Shown here piece after piece: positions 56,145 to 64,000 of a DNA stretch of 64,000 bases; position 1 is the first letter of the stretch; every line of letters begins with the position of its first letter. The DNA lies in NCBI RefSeq assembly GCF_900111145.1, contig NZ_FOIR01000006.1, positions 1 through 64,000 on the forward strand, in the 5' to 3' direction. The position numbers were made by a program, and so were the translations under genes. Under the pieces are notes generated by a model. The model was given only the letters and a program-made list of their open reading frames with translations. It was not told where the DNA came from and did no database searches. The stretch comes from Roseivirga pacifica (GTDB lineage: Bacteria > Bacteroidota > Bacteroidia > Cytophagales > Cyclobacteriaceae).

Positions 56145-56541
56145 GCCAATCACACCTCGTTATTCAGAGCGCAGCGAGCTTGCCTGCCAAAGGCAGGGTA
56201 TCCCCCATCGGCCTTGCAACTAATTAGCAGTTGGTTGATACGTGAATTAGTTATCGGTATATCAGTTAACCAGAAAACAGGAGTCAGCAACCAACAGCTA
56301 AATGTCAATTGCAAATCTACCATTCGTACATCCTCGTTACAAACGAGGATGAGAATACTGTAACCTCCCACTCAAACTTGTCCCGTAGGGACTAGCCATG
56401 GGTAGCCTAAAATCGTACAACAACCGTTGTGCCTTTAGGTACAAAACCAATTAAACATATCCCTCGAGATTTGTTGGTGACAACACCAACAAAGGCGAGA
56501 AATCGACCATTCGCACATACTCATTGTAAACAATGATGAGA
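56145..56541. repeat. Gene-free stretch with a cluster of small palindromes and a 42-bp diverged direct repeat
   Basis: Direct repeat units of equal length lie at 56313-56354 and 56500-56541 (about 34 of 42 positions equal), each with a central hairpin (first: CATCCTCGTT aca AACGAGGATG, 56329-56351). Further hairpins: GTCCC gta GGGAC (56380-56392), ACAAC aacc GTTGT (56417-56430), TTTGTTGGTG acaa CACCAACAAA (56470-56493) and CCTGCC aaa GGCAGG near 56184-56198. This pattern resembles REP/BIME-type elements mobilised by RAYT transposases; no transposase gene is present here. Confidence 0.6.
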
Positions 56542-57111
56542 TCACATACTCAACTCCACGTTGTTGTTTTTGATCTCTTCCGGCAGCTTATTCTTCTCCA
56601 AAATATCGAGCTGACTATTGATGAGGTGGAGCCTTTGGCGTAGCAAGTGCATAAGCCTGTCCATTACCTCTGGCGATGATTGATTTTCCAGAAAGAACTC
56701 GCGCATTTCCTGATACAGTTTGTCCAACTCGGCAATATCAGCCTCCAAATAATTCAGCGCTTCTTGCCCCTTCAATTCTTCGTTTAGGCGTTCTTTCTTT
56801 TTATTAATTATAGAGGTATAAAAAACCTCCATGTCTTTAAAGGTATCCACCTGGCTCATTTCTTCGGCTAATGGTTCTTCAATCAAACCTCCGCTAGCCG
56901 TGAATTTATCTACCATTAAAAAAGTAACGGCAGCAAGCAATACGACTACCGCGGCCTTCCAATACCACAGCATCTGAGGAGCATCCTTTTTTGTCGCTAC
57001 AGGCTCCAGCTCATTGGCGATGCCACCCCAAATTTTATCATTTGGCTCTGCTAAATCGAATTGTTCTTTATTCGCAGTTACAAACTGTTCTAATTCATCC
57101 TTATCCTGCAT
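56542..57111 (-). CDS. Anti-sigma-factor-like single-pass membrane protein
   Basis: The 189-residue protein has a cytoplasmic N-terminus of about 43 residues (ELEQFVTANKEQFDLAEPNDKIWGGIANEL), one membrane helix (about 45-66, WYWKAAVVVLLAAVTFLMV) and a charged coiled-coil periplasmic part (EVFYTSIINKKKERLNEELKGQEALNYLEADIAELDKLYQEM). Translation is coupled to the ECF sigma factor gene upstream by an 11-bp overlap. The arrangement is that of a sigma/anti-sigma pair, though no ZAS zinc motif is present. Confidence 0.8.
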   Translation of the reverse strand: MQDKDELEQFVTANKEQFDLAEPNDKIWGGIANELEPVATKKDAPQMLWYWKAAVVVLLAAVTFLMVDKFTASGGLIEEPLAEEMSQVDTFKDMEVFYTSIINKKKERLNEELKGQEALNYLEADIAELDKLYQEMREFFLENQSSPEVMDRLMHLLRQRLHLINSQLDILEKNKLPEEIKNNNVELSM

Positions 57112-57670
57112 ACTTCAATTCCTCCTTCAAAATCTCTCTTAACTTCTTTTTAGATCGGTTGAACTGGGACTTAGAAGTAGACTCCGTTATTCCCAACACC
57201 TCTCCTATTTCTTTGTGGTCGTAGCCCTCAAGTAAATAAAGGCTTAAAACCATTCTATAACCTTCTGGCAAAAGCATAATACCCTGATTAACCATTGTCA
57301 CATCGTAAGTTAAATCTCTATCGTTTTGTTGCTCTACCAGCTCTTCTTCGACCCCATGGCTCTCCAAAGGCTCAACTTCAAGCCTTCTCTTATTCACCAA
57401 GTTAATGGCATTGTTCACCACAATTCTTTTTAGCCAACTACCAAAAGAGGCCGTTCCTTTGTAAGACTTCAACTTTCTAAATGCATTTACAAAAGACTCT
57501 TGCAGCACATCTTCAGCATCCATTTGATTGCCCGTAATACGCAAGGCGGTATTGTACATAGCCTTTGAGTAAAGCTTGTACAACTCGTATTGCGCTGCTC
57601 TGTCTCCTAACAAGCAACGGTCTATTATTGGCTGATGAATGTTCTGGTATCCGGTTTCCAACGTATTCAA
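57101..57670 (-). CDS. ECF-type RNA polymerase sigma factor
   Basis: The 189-residue protein has region 2 (YELYKLYSKAMYNTALRITGNQMDAEDVLQESFVNAFRKLKSYKGTASFGSWLKRIVVNNAINLVNKRR) and region 4 (LLPEGYRMVLSLYLLEGYDHKEIGEVLGITESTSKSQFNRSKKKLREIL), as in the Bacteroidota ECF groups. The partner membrane protein is encoded directly downstream. A possible -7 box TATCTTTC (minus 57719-57712) lies 42 bp upstream. Confidence 0.93.
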   Translation of the reverse strand: MNTLETGYQNIHQPIIDRCLLGDRAAQYELYKLYSKAMYNTALRITGNQMDAEDVLQESFVNAFRKLKSYKGTASFGSWLKRIVVNNAINLVNKRRLEVEPLESHGVEEELVEQQNDRDLTYDVTMVNQGIMLLPEGYRMVLSLYLLEGYDHKEIGEVLGITESTSKSQFNRSKKKLREILKEELKYAG

Positions 57671-57724
57671 TTCGAGCTAAAGACAGCCCCTTTTCTTAAG
57701 GGTTGCATGTAGAAAGATAAGCAT

Positions 57725-57749
57725 AAAAAAAGCACCTTAAAAGGTGCTT
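57725..57749 (-). terminator. Rho-independent terminator of the CCA-enzyme/TPR operon
   Basis: Stem AAGCACCT (57730-57737) with AGGTGCTT (57742-57749), followed on the minus strand by six T. 23 bp after the TPR gene stop. Confidence 0.88.
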
Positions 57750-57772
57750 CAATTTCTTGATATTATAAAGAA

Positions 57773-58471
57773 TTAACCTTTGTCTAATTCTGCCAAGCTG
57801 CTTTTAGCTGCATCAAAATCAGGATTAATGGCCAATGCCTCATTAAAAAGCTTTCTTGCTTCTTCTTTATTTCCTTGCGCAGAAAAAACAAGTCCCTTTA
57901 AGTTCTTAAGTGCTGCGCTAAATTTAATTTCCTGCACATTACCATCACTCTTGCTCAAAGTCACTGTGCTTTCGTCAGTGATCTTTGTCGCTAGAATATC
58001 AATATTGGTGATAGCCTCAGTATATCTTTTAATTGAATACTGAAGATATGCCATTTGATACAACACATTATTGTCATCGGTGGTTAACCAAAGTTTTTCA
58101 TACTGCTCCAAGGCCTTGTCGTAAAGTCTTAGGTTCTCATAACTCAAAGCCTGAATTTCTATCCCCACAAGGCTATTTGGATATATTCTGGTAATATCGG
58201 CCGCAGCCATTGCACTAGAAACGTACTGCTGATTGTTATAATAAAGCTCGGCTAAGCTTCTGAGAATGCCCGTATCTCGTGGTGCTAAAATCGACATATC
58301 GACCAAAGCCTGTTTGGTCAAAGCGGCATCGTTGTAGCGCTGAGCTCTTTGGTAAACCGCCATAGCTTTAGCGTATTCGTTCGAAACATAGGTACTGTCT
58401 TGCGCCAATGCGGCTACTTCAGCACTTGCTAATAGCACAAGGATAAACCCAAAAAGTTTGATTCTTTTCAT
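57773..58471 (-). CDS. Exported TPR-repeat protein
   Basis: The 232-residue protein has a signal peptide ending AALAQ and about four tetratricopeptide repeats (ILRSLAELYYNNQQYVSSAMAAADI; IQALSYENLRLYDKALEQYEKLW; YQMAYLQYSIKRYTEAITNIDIL; LVFSAQGNKEEARKLFNEALAINPDFDAAKSSLAEL). Periplasmic scaffold or adaptor role is inferred. It lies 17 bp after the CCA-adding enzyme family gene and before a terminator. Confidence 0.85.
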   Translation of the reverse strand: MKRIKLFGFILVLLASAEVAALAQDSTYVSNEYAKAMAVYQRAQRYNDAALTKQALVDMSILAPRDTGILRSLAELYYNNQQYVSSAMAAADITRIYPNSLVGIEIQALSYENLRLYDKALEQYEKLWLTTDDNNVLYQMAYLQYSIKRYTEAITNIDILATKITDESTVTLSKSDGNVQEIKFSAALKNLKGLVFSAQGNKEEARKLFNEALAINPDFDAAKSSLAELDKG

Positions 58472-58488
58472 TTTAATAGTCTCAAGAT

Positions 58489-59913
58489 TTATTTCAGAGG
58501 ATTAACAATTTTCAAGCCCTTTTCCCTACCGATCTTCTCCATATAACCGTAGGCTTCTTCGAATTCATTTTTAATCTGACCGTCCAATACGGCTTCTTTC
58601 AATGCTTCCTTAATATCACCAACATCACGACTAGGCTTTAAGTCGAAAGCCTTCATTACCATGTCGCCAGTAATAACGGGCTGGAAGTTACGAATTTTAT
58701 CCTTTTCCTCTACTTCCCGCATTTTTTCTTCTACAATATCGAAGTTGCGCAAGAATCGCTTGACTTTCGCATTGTTTTTAGAAGTAATGTCTGCGCGACA
58801 AAGCATCATTAAGCCATCAATATCATCACCTGCATCGAACAGTAAGCGCCTAATGGCCGAGTCCGTAATTTCATCTCGCACCAATGGTATGGGCCTTAAG
58901 TGTAGCCTAACCAGCTTTTGTACTAGTTTCATTTCTGGCCCCATTGGTAGCTTCAGCCTTCTAAAAATCCCAGGAGTCATTCTAGCGCCCTTATCCTCAT
59001 GGCCGTGGAATGTCCAGCCTACTTTTTTATTGAAGCGCTTGGTAGCAGGCTTCGCTATATCGTGCATAATGGCAGCCCATCGCAACCAAAGGTCATCGGT
59101 ATGCTCGCTGATATTATCGAGTACCTGTAGCGTATGGTAGAAATTGTCTTTATGCGACTTATCATCCTTGGTTTGCACACCTTGCAGCGCAGCCATTTCA
59201 GGAAAAAACTCGTGCAATAGCTTGGTATGAAAAAGGAGTTTGAAACCGTATGAAGGCGTTTTCGAAAGAATGATTTTATTCAGCTCCACAATAATGCGCT
59301 CTTTCGAAACGATCTTAATTCTTTCGCGCATAGCGCCAATTGCCTCAAAGGTGTCGCCATCAATGTCAAAATTGAGCTGGCTGGCAAACCTAATGGCACG
59401 CATCATTCTTAGCGGATCGTCTGAGAAAGTGCGCTCTGGTTCGAGCGGAGTGCGAATGAGTTTCTCCTTCAAGTCTTCCACCCCATTAAATGGATCGACA
59501 AGTTGACCGTAATTCGATTCATTTAAGCTAACAGCTAGCGCATTGATGGTGAAATCCCTTCGGTTTTGGTCATCTTCTAAGGTTCCATCCTCTACAACTG
59601 GCTTGCGCGAATTACGACTGTAAGACTCTTTTCTGGCACCTACAAACTCATATTCGTTATCACCATCTTTTATCATGGCTGTGCCGAAGGATTTAAAAAC
59701 CCCAAAGTGCTTATTGCCGCCAAGCAACTCATGAACAGCTTTGGCTAACTCCACCCCACTGCCCACGCACACAAAGTCGATATCTTTAGAAGGACGCTCC
59801 AATAGTAAATCACGCACATAACCTCCCACCACATAGGTTTCTACGCCTAATTTTTCAGCGGCTTTAGCTACAATTTCAAATATTGGTTCTTTCAGCTTTT
59901 CCTTCAAATTCAT
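58489..59913 (-). CDS. CCA tRNA nucleotidyltransferase / poly(A) polymerase-family protein with HD domain
   Basis: Class II nucleotidyltransferase that adds or repairs the tRNA 3' CCA. The 474-residue protein has the head motif YVVGGYVRDLLLERPSKDIDF with the metal Asp pair, RRDFTINALAVSLN, the RNA-binding neck FSDDPLRMMRAIRFASQLNF, and a C-terminal HD phosphohydrolase domain (WAAIMHDIAKPATKRF; HLRPIPLVRDEITDSAIRRLLFDAG). The HD extension is the usual form in Bacteroidota. The gene heads an operon with the TPR gene. Confidence 0.93.
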   Translation of the reverse strand: MNLKEKLKEPIFEIVAKAAEKLGVETYVVGGYVRDLLLERPSKDIDFVCVGSGVELAKAVHELLGGNKHFGVFKSFGTAMIKDGDNEYEFVGARKESYSRNSRKPVVEDGTLEDDQNRRDFTINALAVSLNESNYGQLVDPFNGVEDLKEKLIRTPLEPERTFSDDPLRMMRAIRFASQLNFDIDGDTFEAIGAMRERIKIVSKERIIVELNKIILSKTPSYGFKLLFHTKLLHEFFPEMAALQGVQTKDDKSHKDNFYHTLQVLDNISEHTDDLWLRWAAIMHDIAKPATKRFNKKVGWTFHGHEDKGARMTPGIFRRLKLPMGPEMKLVQKLVRLHLRPIPLVRDEITDSAIRRLLFDAGDDIDGLMMLCRADITSKNNAKVKRFLRNFDIVEEKMREVEEKDKIRNFQPVITGDMVMKAFDLKPSRDVGDIKEALKEAVLDGQIKNEFEEAYGYMEKIGREKGLKIVNPLK

Positions 59914-60031
59914 TGCCCCTCAGGTATTAAACAGCCTGCAATTTAGTAGTAAATAAGAGGTGGCGCAAAGCCACGGCAAATTCAATCGTTAAAGTTTGAA
60001 ATATTCGTAAGCCTGATTCTCCGAAAAGTCT

Positions 60032-60039
60032 TACCTTTG
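60032..60039 (+). promoter_or_regulatory. Promoter -7 box (TACCTTTG) of pyrG-yidC
   Basis: Exact TAnnTTTG, 34 bp before the pyrG ATG in the divergent gap to the CCA-enzyme gene. Confidence 0.65.
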
Positions 60040-60049
60040 TACCCCATAA

Positions 60050-61687
<1,638 letters not shown>

Positions 61688-61697
61688 TTTTGTGAAG

Positions 61698-63527
61698 ATG
61701 GATAGAAATCAGGCGATAGGCCTTGTTTTAATAGCAGGTATTTTAATTGTTTATTCGGTCTTTTTTAGGCCGCCTGTAGAGGAGCAACCAATAGTTGCCA
61801 CCGACACTACAGAGGTTGCTTCAACAAACCCAGGCCAAGTAACCACTAGCCCTGAGCCAGTTGTGGTGCAAGACACCAGCGCGGCCAAACTCACCGAAGA
61901 GTACGGTGTTTTTGCTACTGGTGCAATTGGCAGCAACCAAACCTTGAAAGTAGAAACTGATGTAGCCATCTATACTTTCTCTAACAAAGGTGGTCAGATC
62001 AAATCTGTGGAGCTCAAAGACTTGAAGTCGTACAATGGCGATCCATTGGTATTGACTTCTGCGGAAAACAGTGCACAGCAATTGATTGTACCGACAGTAA
62101 AAGGTAACATCGACCTTTCTGAGTTGTACTTTACCACCTCAGCTTCATCTACTACTATTAGCGAAGAGGGTACTACACAAGTAGTTTACACCCTTAACAC
62201 TACAGATGGCGGAAGCATTGAGTTTGTATATAACATTACGGCCAACAAGTACGACTTGGGCTATAAAGTGCGATTCAACGGTTTAAGCAATAGCATTATT
62301 GGTGATGAAGTAACCCTTAAGTGGTCGAAGGCCATGAAGCGTTATGAGAAAAACCTTGAGGATGCACGCACCAAAACCACCATTAGCTACTACACGGTTG
62401 CCGAAGATTTTGAAGAGCTAAAGGCTACTTCTAAAGATCCTCAGACTGAAACAGTGGCAGAGCCAGTTCGTTGGGCCAGCTTTAACCAAAAGTTCTTTAA
62501 TGCCGGTATTATTGCCGAAAAAGGCTTTAAGGCTGTAACCATGAACACAGCCATACCTGTTACAGATACAACCATTGTTAAGGCCGGAACAATTGATGCT
62601 AAAATTAGCACTGCCGACCTTTATGAAGGTGCAGACTTCACCTACGTTTATACGCCTAAAAAGTACCGTACGCTAAAGAAAATCGGTTACGATTATCAGG
62701 AGAACGTGTACATGGGATACGCGCTAGTAAGCTGGGTAAACAAGCTGATTATTGCACCATTATTCACCTTCCTAGAAAAACACATTGGCAACTACGGTAT
62801 CATTATCATGATCATCGTGTTTGTAGTTAAGTTGGTATTATTCCCGCTTACGCGAAAGTCTTACCTCTCTATGGCTAAGATGAAGGTGCTTAAACCTGAG
62901 CTTGACAAGATTAAGGAAAAGGTTGGTGACGACATGCAGAAGCAGCAGCAAGAGCAAATGAAGCTCTACCGCGAAATGGGCGTAAACCCACTCAGCGGTT
63001 GTTTGCCAATGGTATTACAAATGCCAATTCTGTTCGCCATGTTCTTTTTCTTCCCTAACTCTATCGAGTTAAGACAAGAAAGTTTCCTTTGGGCGACTGA
63101 CCTTTCGAGCTACGATGTGTTGTTCAACTTAGGCTTTACCATTCCTTTCTATGGTTCACACGTAAGTGGTTTCACATTACTAATGACCATCTCTACCCTA
63201 CTTTACACATGGTCTAACAACCAAGTAAGTACGGTGCAGGGACCAATGAAATCTATTGGTTATGTAATGCCAATCATTTTCATGTTTGTACTGAATAGCT
63301 ACTCTGCTGGACTTAGCTTCTACTACTTTGTATCTAACCTGGTAACCTTCGGTCAGCAAACATTAATTAGAAGGTTTGTAGACGATGAAAAGATCAGAGC
63401 TAAACTGGAAGAGAACAAGAAAAACAGCGGCAGCAAAAAGAAGTCTAAATTTCAGCAAAGACTGGAAGAGGCCATGAAAGCGAGCCAAGAAGCACAACGC
63501 CAAAAACAAGGCAAAGGCAAAAAGTAA
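61698..63527 (+). CDS. yidC: Membrane protein insertase YidC
   Basis: Inserts proteins into the inner membrane with or without SecYEG. The protein is 609 residues from ATG 61698 (a GTG at 61692 gives two more residues). It has the long Gram-negative form: N-terminal helix (AIGLVLIAGILIVYSVFF), periplasmic beta domain (about 75-330), then the conserved C-terminal core with helices around VSWVNKLIIAPLFTFLEKHIGNYGIIIMIIVFVVKLVLFPLT, the KMKVLKPELDKIKEKVGDDMQKQQQEQMKLYREMGVNPLSGCLPMVLQMPILFAMFFFF hydrophilic groove section, and a basic tail that can contact the ribosome (SGSKKKSKFQQRLEEA). Confidence 0.95.
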   Translation: MDRNQAIGLVLIAGILIVYSVFFRPPVEEQPIVATDTTEVASTNPGQVTTSPEPVVVQDTSAAKLTEEYGVFATGAIGSNQTLKVETDVAIYTFSNKGGQIKSVELKDLKSYNGDPLVLTSAENSAQQLIVPTVKGNIDLSELYFTTSASSTTISEEGTTQVVYTLNTTDGGSIEFVYNITANKYDLGYKVRFNGLSNSIIGDEVTLKWSKAMKRYEKNLEDARTKTTISYYTVAEDFEELKATSKDPQTETVAEPVRWASFNQKFFNAGIIAEKGFKAVTMNTAIPVTDTTIVKAGTIDAKISTADLYEGADFTYVYTPKKYRTLKKIGYDYQENVYMGYALVSWVNKLIIAPLFTFLEKHIGNYGIIIMIIVFVVKLVLFPLTRKSYLSMAKMKVLKPELDKIKEKVGDDMQKQQQEQMKLYREMGVNPLSGCLPMVLQMPILFAMFFFFPNSIELRQESFLWATDLSSYDVLFNLGFTIPFYGSHVSGFTLLMTISTLLYTWSNNQVSTVQGPMKSIGYVMPIIFMFVLNSYSAGLSFYYFVSNLVTFGQQTLIRRFVDDEKIRAKLEENKKNSGSKKKSKFQQRLEEAMKASQEAQRQKQGKGKK

Positions 63528-63547
63528 GGTTCTGTTAAAAACATTAT

Positions 63548-63580
63548 AAAGGGAAGTTCAGCAATGGACTTCCCTTTTTT
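63548..63580 (+). terminator. Rho-independent terminator of pyrG-yidC
   Basis: Stem AAAGGGAAGT (63548-63557) with ACTTCCCTTT (63568-63577), 10-nt loop and T-run. Confidence 0.9.
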
Positions 63581-63611
63581 ATTATATTGAATATCAATAC
63601 ACTAACACACA

Positions 63612-64000
63612 ATGCACACCCACTCCAATAAATCTAGCGAAAATAAAAGCCAGGCGGCTGCAAATGCTTCTCCAGTCCAACAAAAGGAGCAAGGCTCTTT
63701 TCAGTTTGAGGACAACAGGCCCGAAGCTGCTGCTCAGCTTAAATTGAAGGAAGCAAAGGCTTCTAACCCATCGATTGTTCAGAAACTGGCATTCAGCAAA
63801 TCAAACAAAGACCTCAGCGTTCCGCAAGACTATTATGATAAGACAATACCAGGCATCACTCCCAAGCACCCGATTGTCAGTAAACTGCCGCAAGATAGCC
63901 AGAGCAGTGTTTCGGTTAAAAAATTATACGAAAGCCAGCAAACTAAAGCAGCATTTCTAAACATGGCAAAGCAAGGATTAATGCTATCGGATACCATTAA
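63612..64000 (+). CDS. Partial gene: protein with DNRPEA-type N-terminus, cut by window end
   Basis: From ATG 63612 the frame is open for 129 codons to the window edge. The visible part is hydrophilic and low in complexity, with no signal peptide: SSENKSQAAANASPVQQKEQ, then SFQFEDNRPEAAAQLKLKEA (about residues 34-53). That FQFxDNRPEAxAQxKLxE stretch is what I recall from the N-termini of Bacteroidota proteins encoded in extracellular contractile injection system (eCIS) loci, many with a DUF4157 domain further on. The functional part lies beyond the window, so neither domain nor role can be confirmed. Confidence 0.6.
   Translation, partial: MHTHSNKSSENKSQAAANASPVQQKEQGSFQFEDNRPEAAAQLKLKEAKASNPSIVQKLAFSKSNKDLSVPQDYYDKTIPGITPKHPIVSKLPQDSQSSVSVKKLYESQQTKAAFLNMAKQGLMLSDTI

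Overview
The window is a 64 kb piece of a Bacteroidota chromosome, most likely of the Cytophagales type. The signs are the phylum-specific promoter box TAnnTTTG upstream of many genes (10143, 19446, 26805, 40976, 49583, 54505, 60032), a secreted protein with a type IX secretion sorting tail (31671-33767), a one-polypeptide PurL, a hut operon with a 665-residue HutU, PadR-linked MacB/FtsX permeases and a TPR/LytS-type kinase with a LytTR regulator. Genus is not resolved. No rRNA, tRNA, CRISPR array, prophage or complete insertion sequence was recognised.

Layout. 1-4639 (minus): a partial secreted Asp-repeat protein and a LytS/LytTR two-component pair closed by a strong terminator. 4849-9227 (plus): three exported amidohydrolase-family proteins in one operon, of which only the middle one keeps the metal-binding HxH. 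9402-11392: a flavodoxin-fold protein and mnmA. 11389-19438 (minus): a metallophosphoesterase, then the operon TetR-TolC-membrane fusion protein-RND pump with a recognisable promoter and a probable TetR operator. 19732-22800 (minus): glpK-glpD. 22861-25808: a RidA-like lipoprotein overlapping a putative exported metallopeptidase, and an outer-membrane barrel. 25874-31674: a divergent LysR regulator and hutH-hutU-hutI. 31671-37300: a T9SS cargo protein, a small acidic protein, an MFS transporter and an exported M20 amidohydrolase.

37352-40280 (minus) is an operon of four genes: an unrecognised soluble protein, an unrecognised multi-pass membrane protein, a NarX-type histidine kinase and a NarL-type response regulator. 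Upstream of it lies a 737-bp gene-free stretch with two terminator-like hairpins reading toward the operon, a candidate small RNA locus, and then the purL promoter. 41018-47933 (plus): purL, then a PadR regulator and an ABC permease preceded by a 15-bp direct repeat. 48278-54350 is a patchwork of accessory genes: a small membrane protein, an AidA/PixA-like protein, a dipeptide epimerase, an M48-like peptidase with five tandem C-terminal repeats, a tail-less SSB, a zinc-ribbon protein and an SH3b/cysteine-peptidase-like protein. 54540-56144: transaldolase-family fsa, a small protein and ftsE. A 397-bp stretch rich in small palindromes follows. 56542-59913 (minus): anti-sigma-like protein and ECF sigma factor, TPR protein and CCA-adding enzyme family. 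60074-63527 (plus): pyrG-yidC. The window ends inside a gene whose N-terminus resembles that of Bacteroidota proteins of eCIS/DUF4157 loci.

Most of the window is housekeeping metabolism. The least explained parts are the four-gene sensory operon with its structured upstream region, the amidohydrolase triplet with two apparently metal-less members, and the truncated gene at the right edge.
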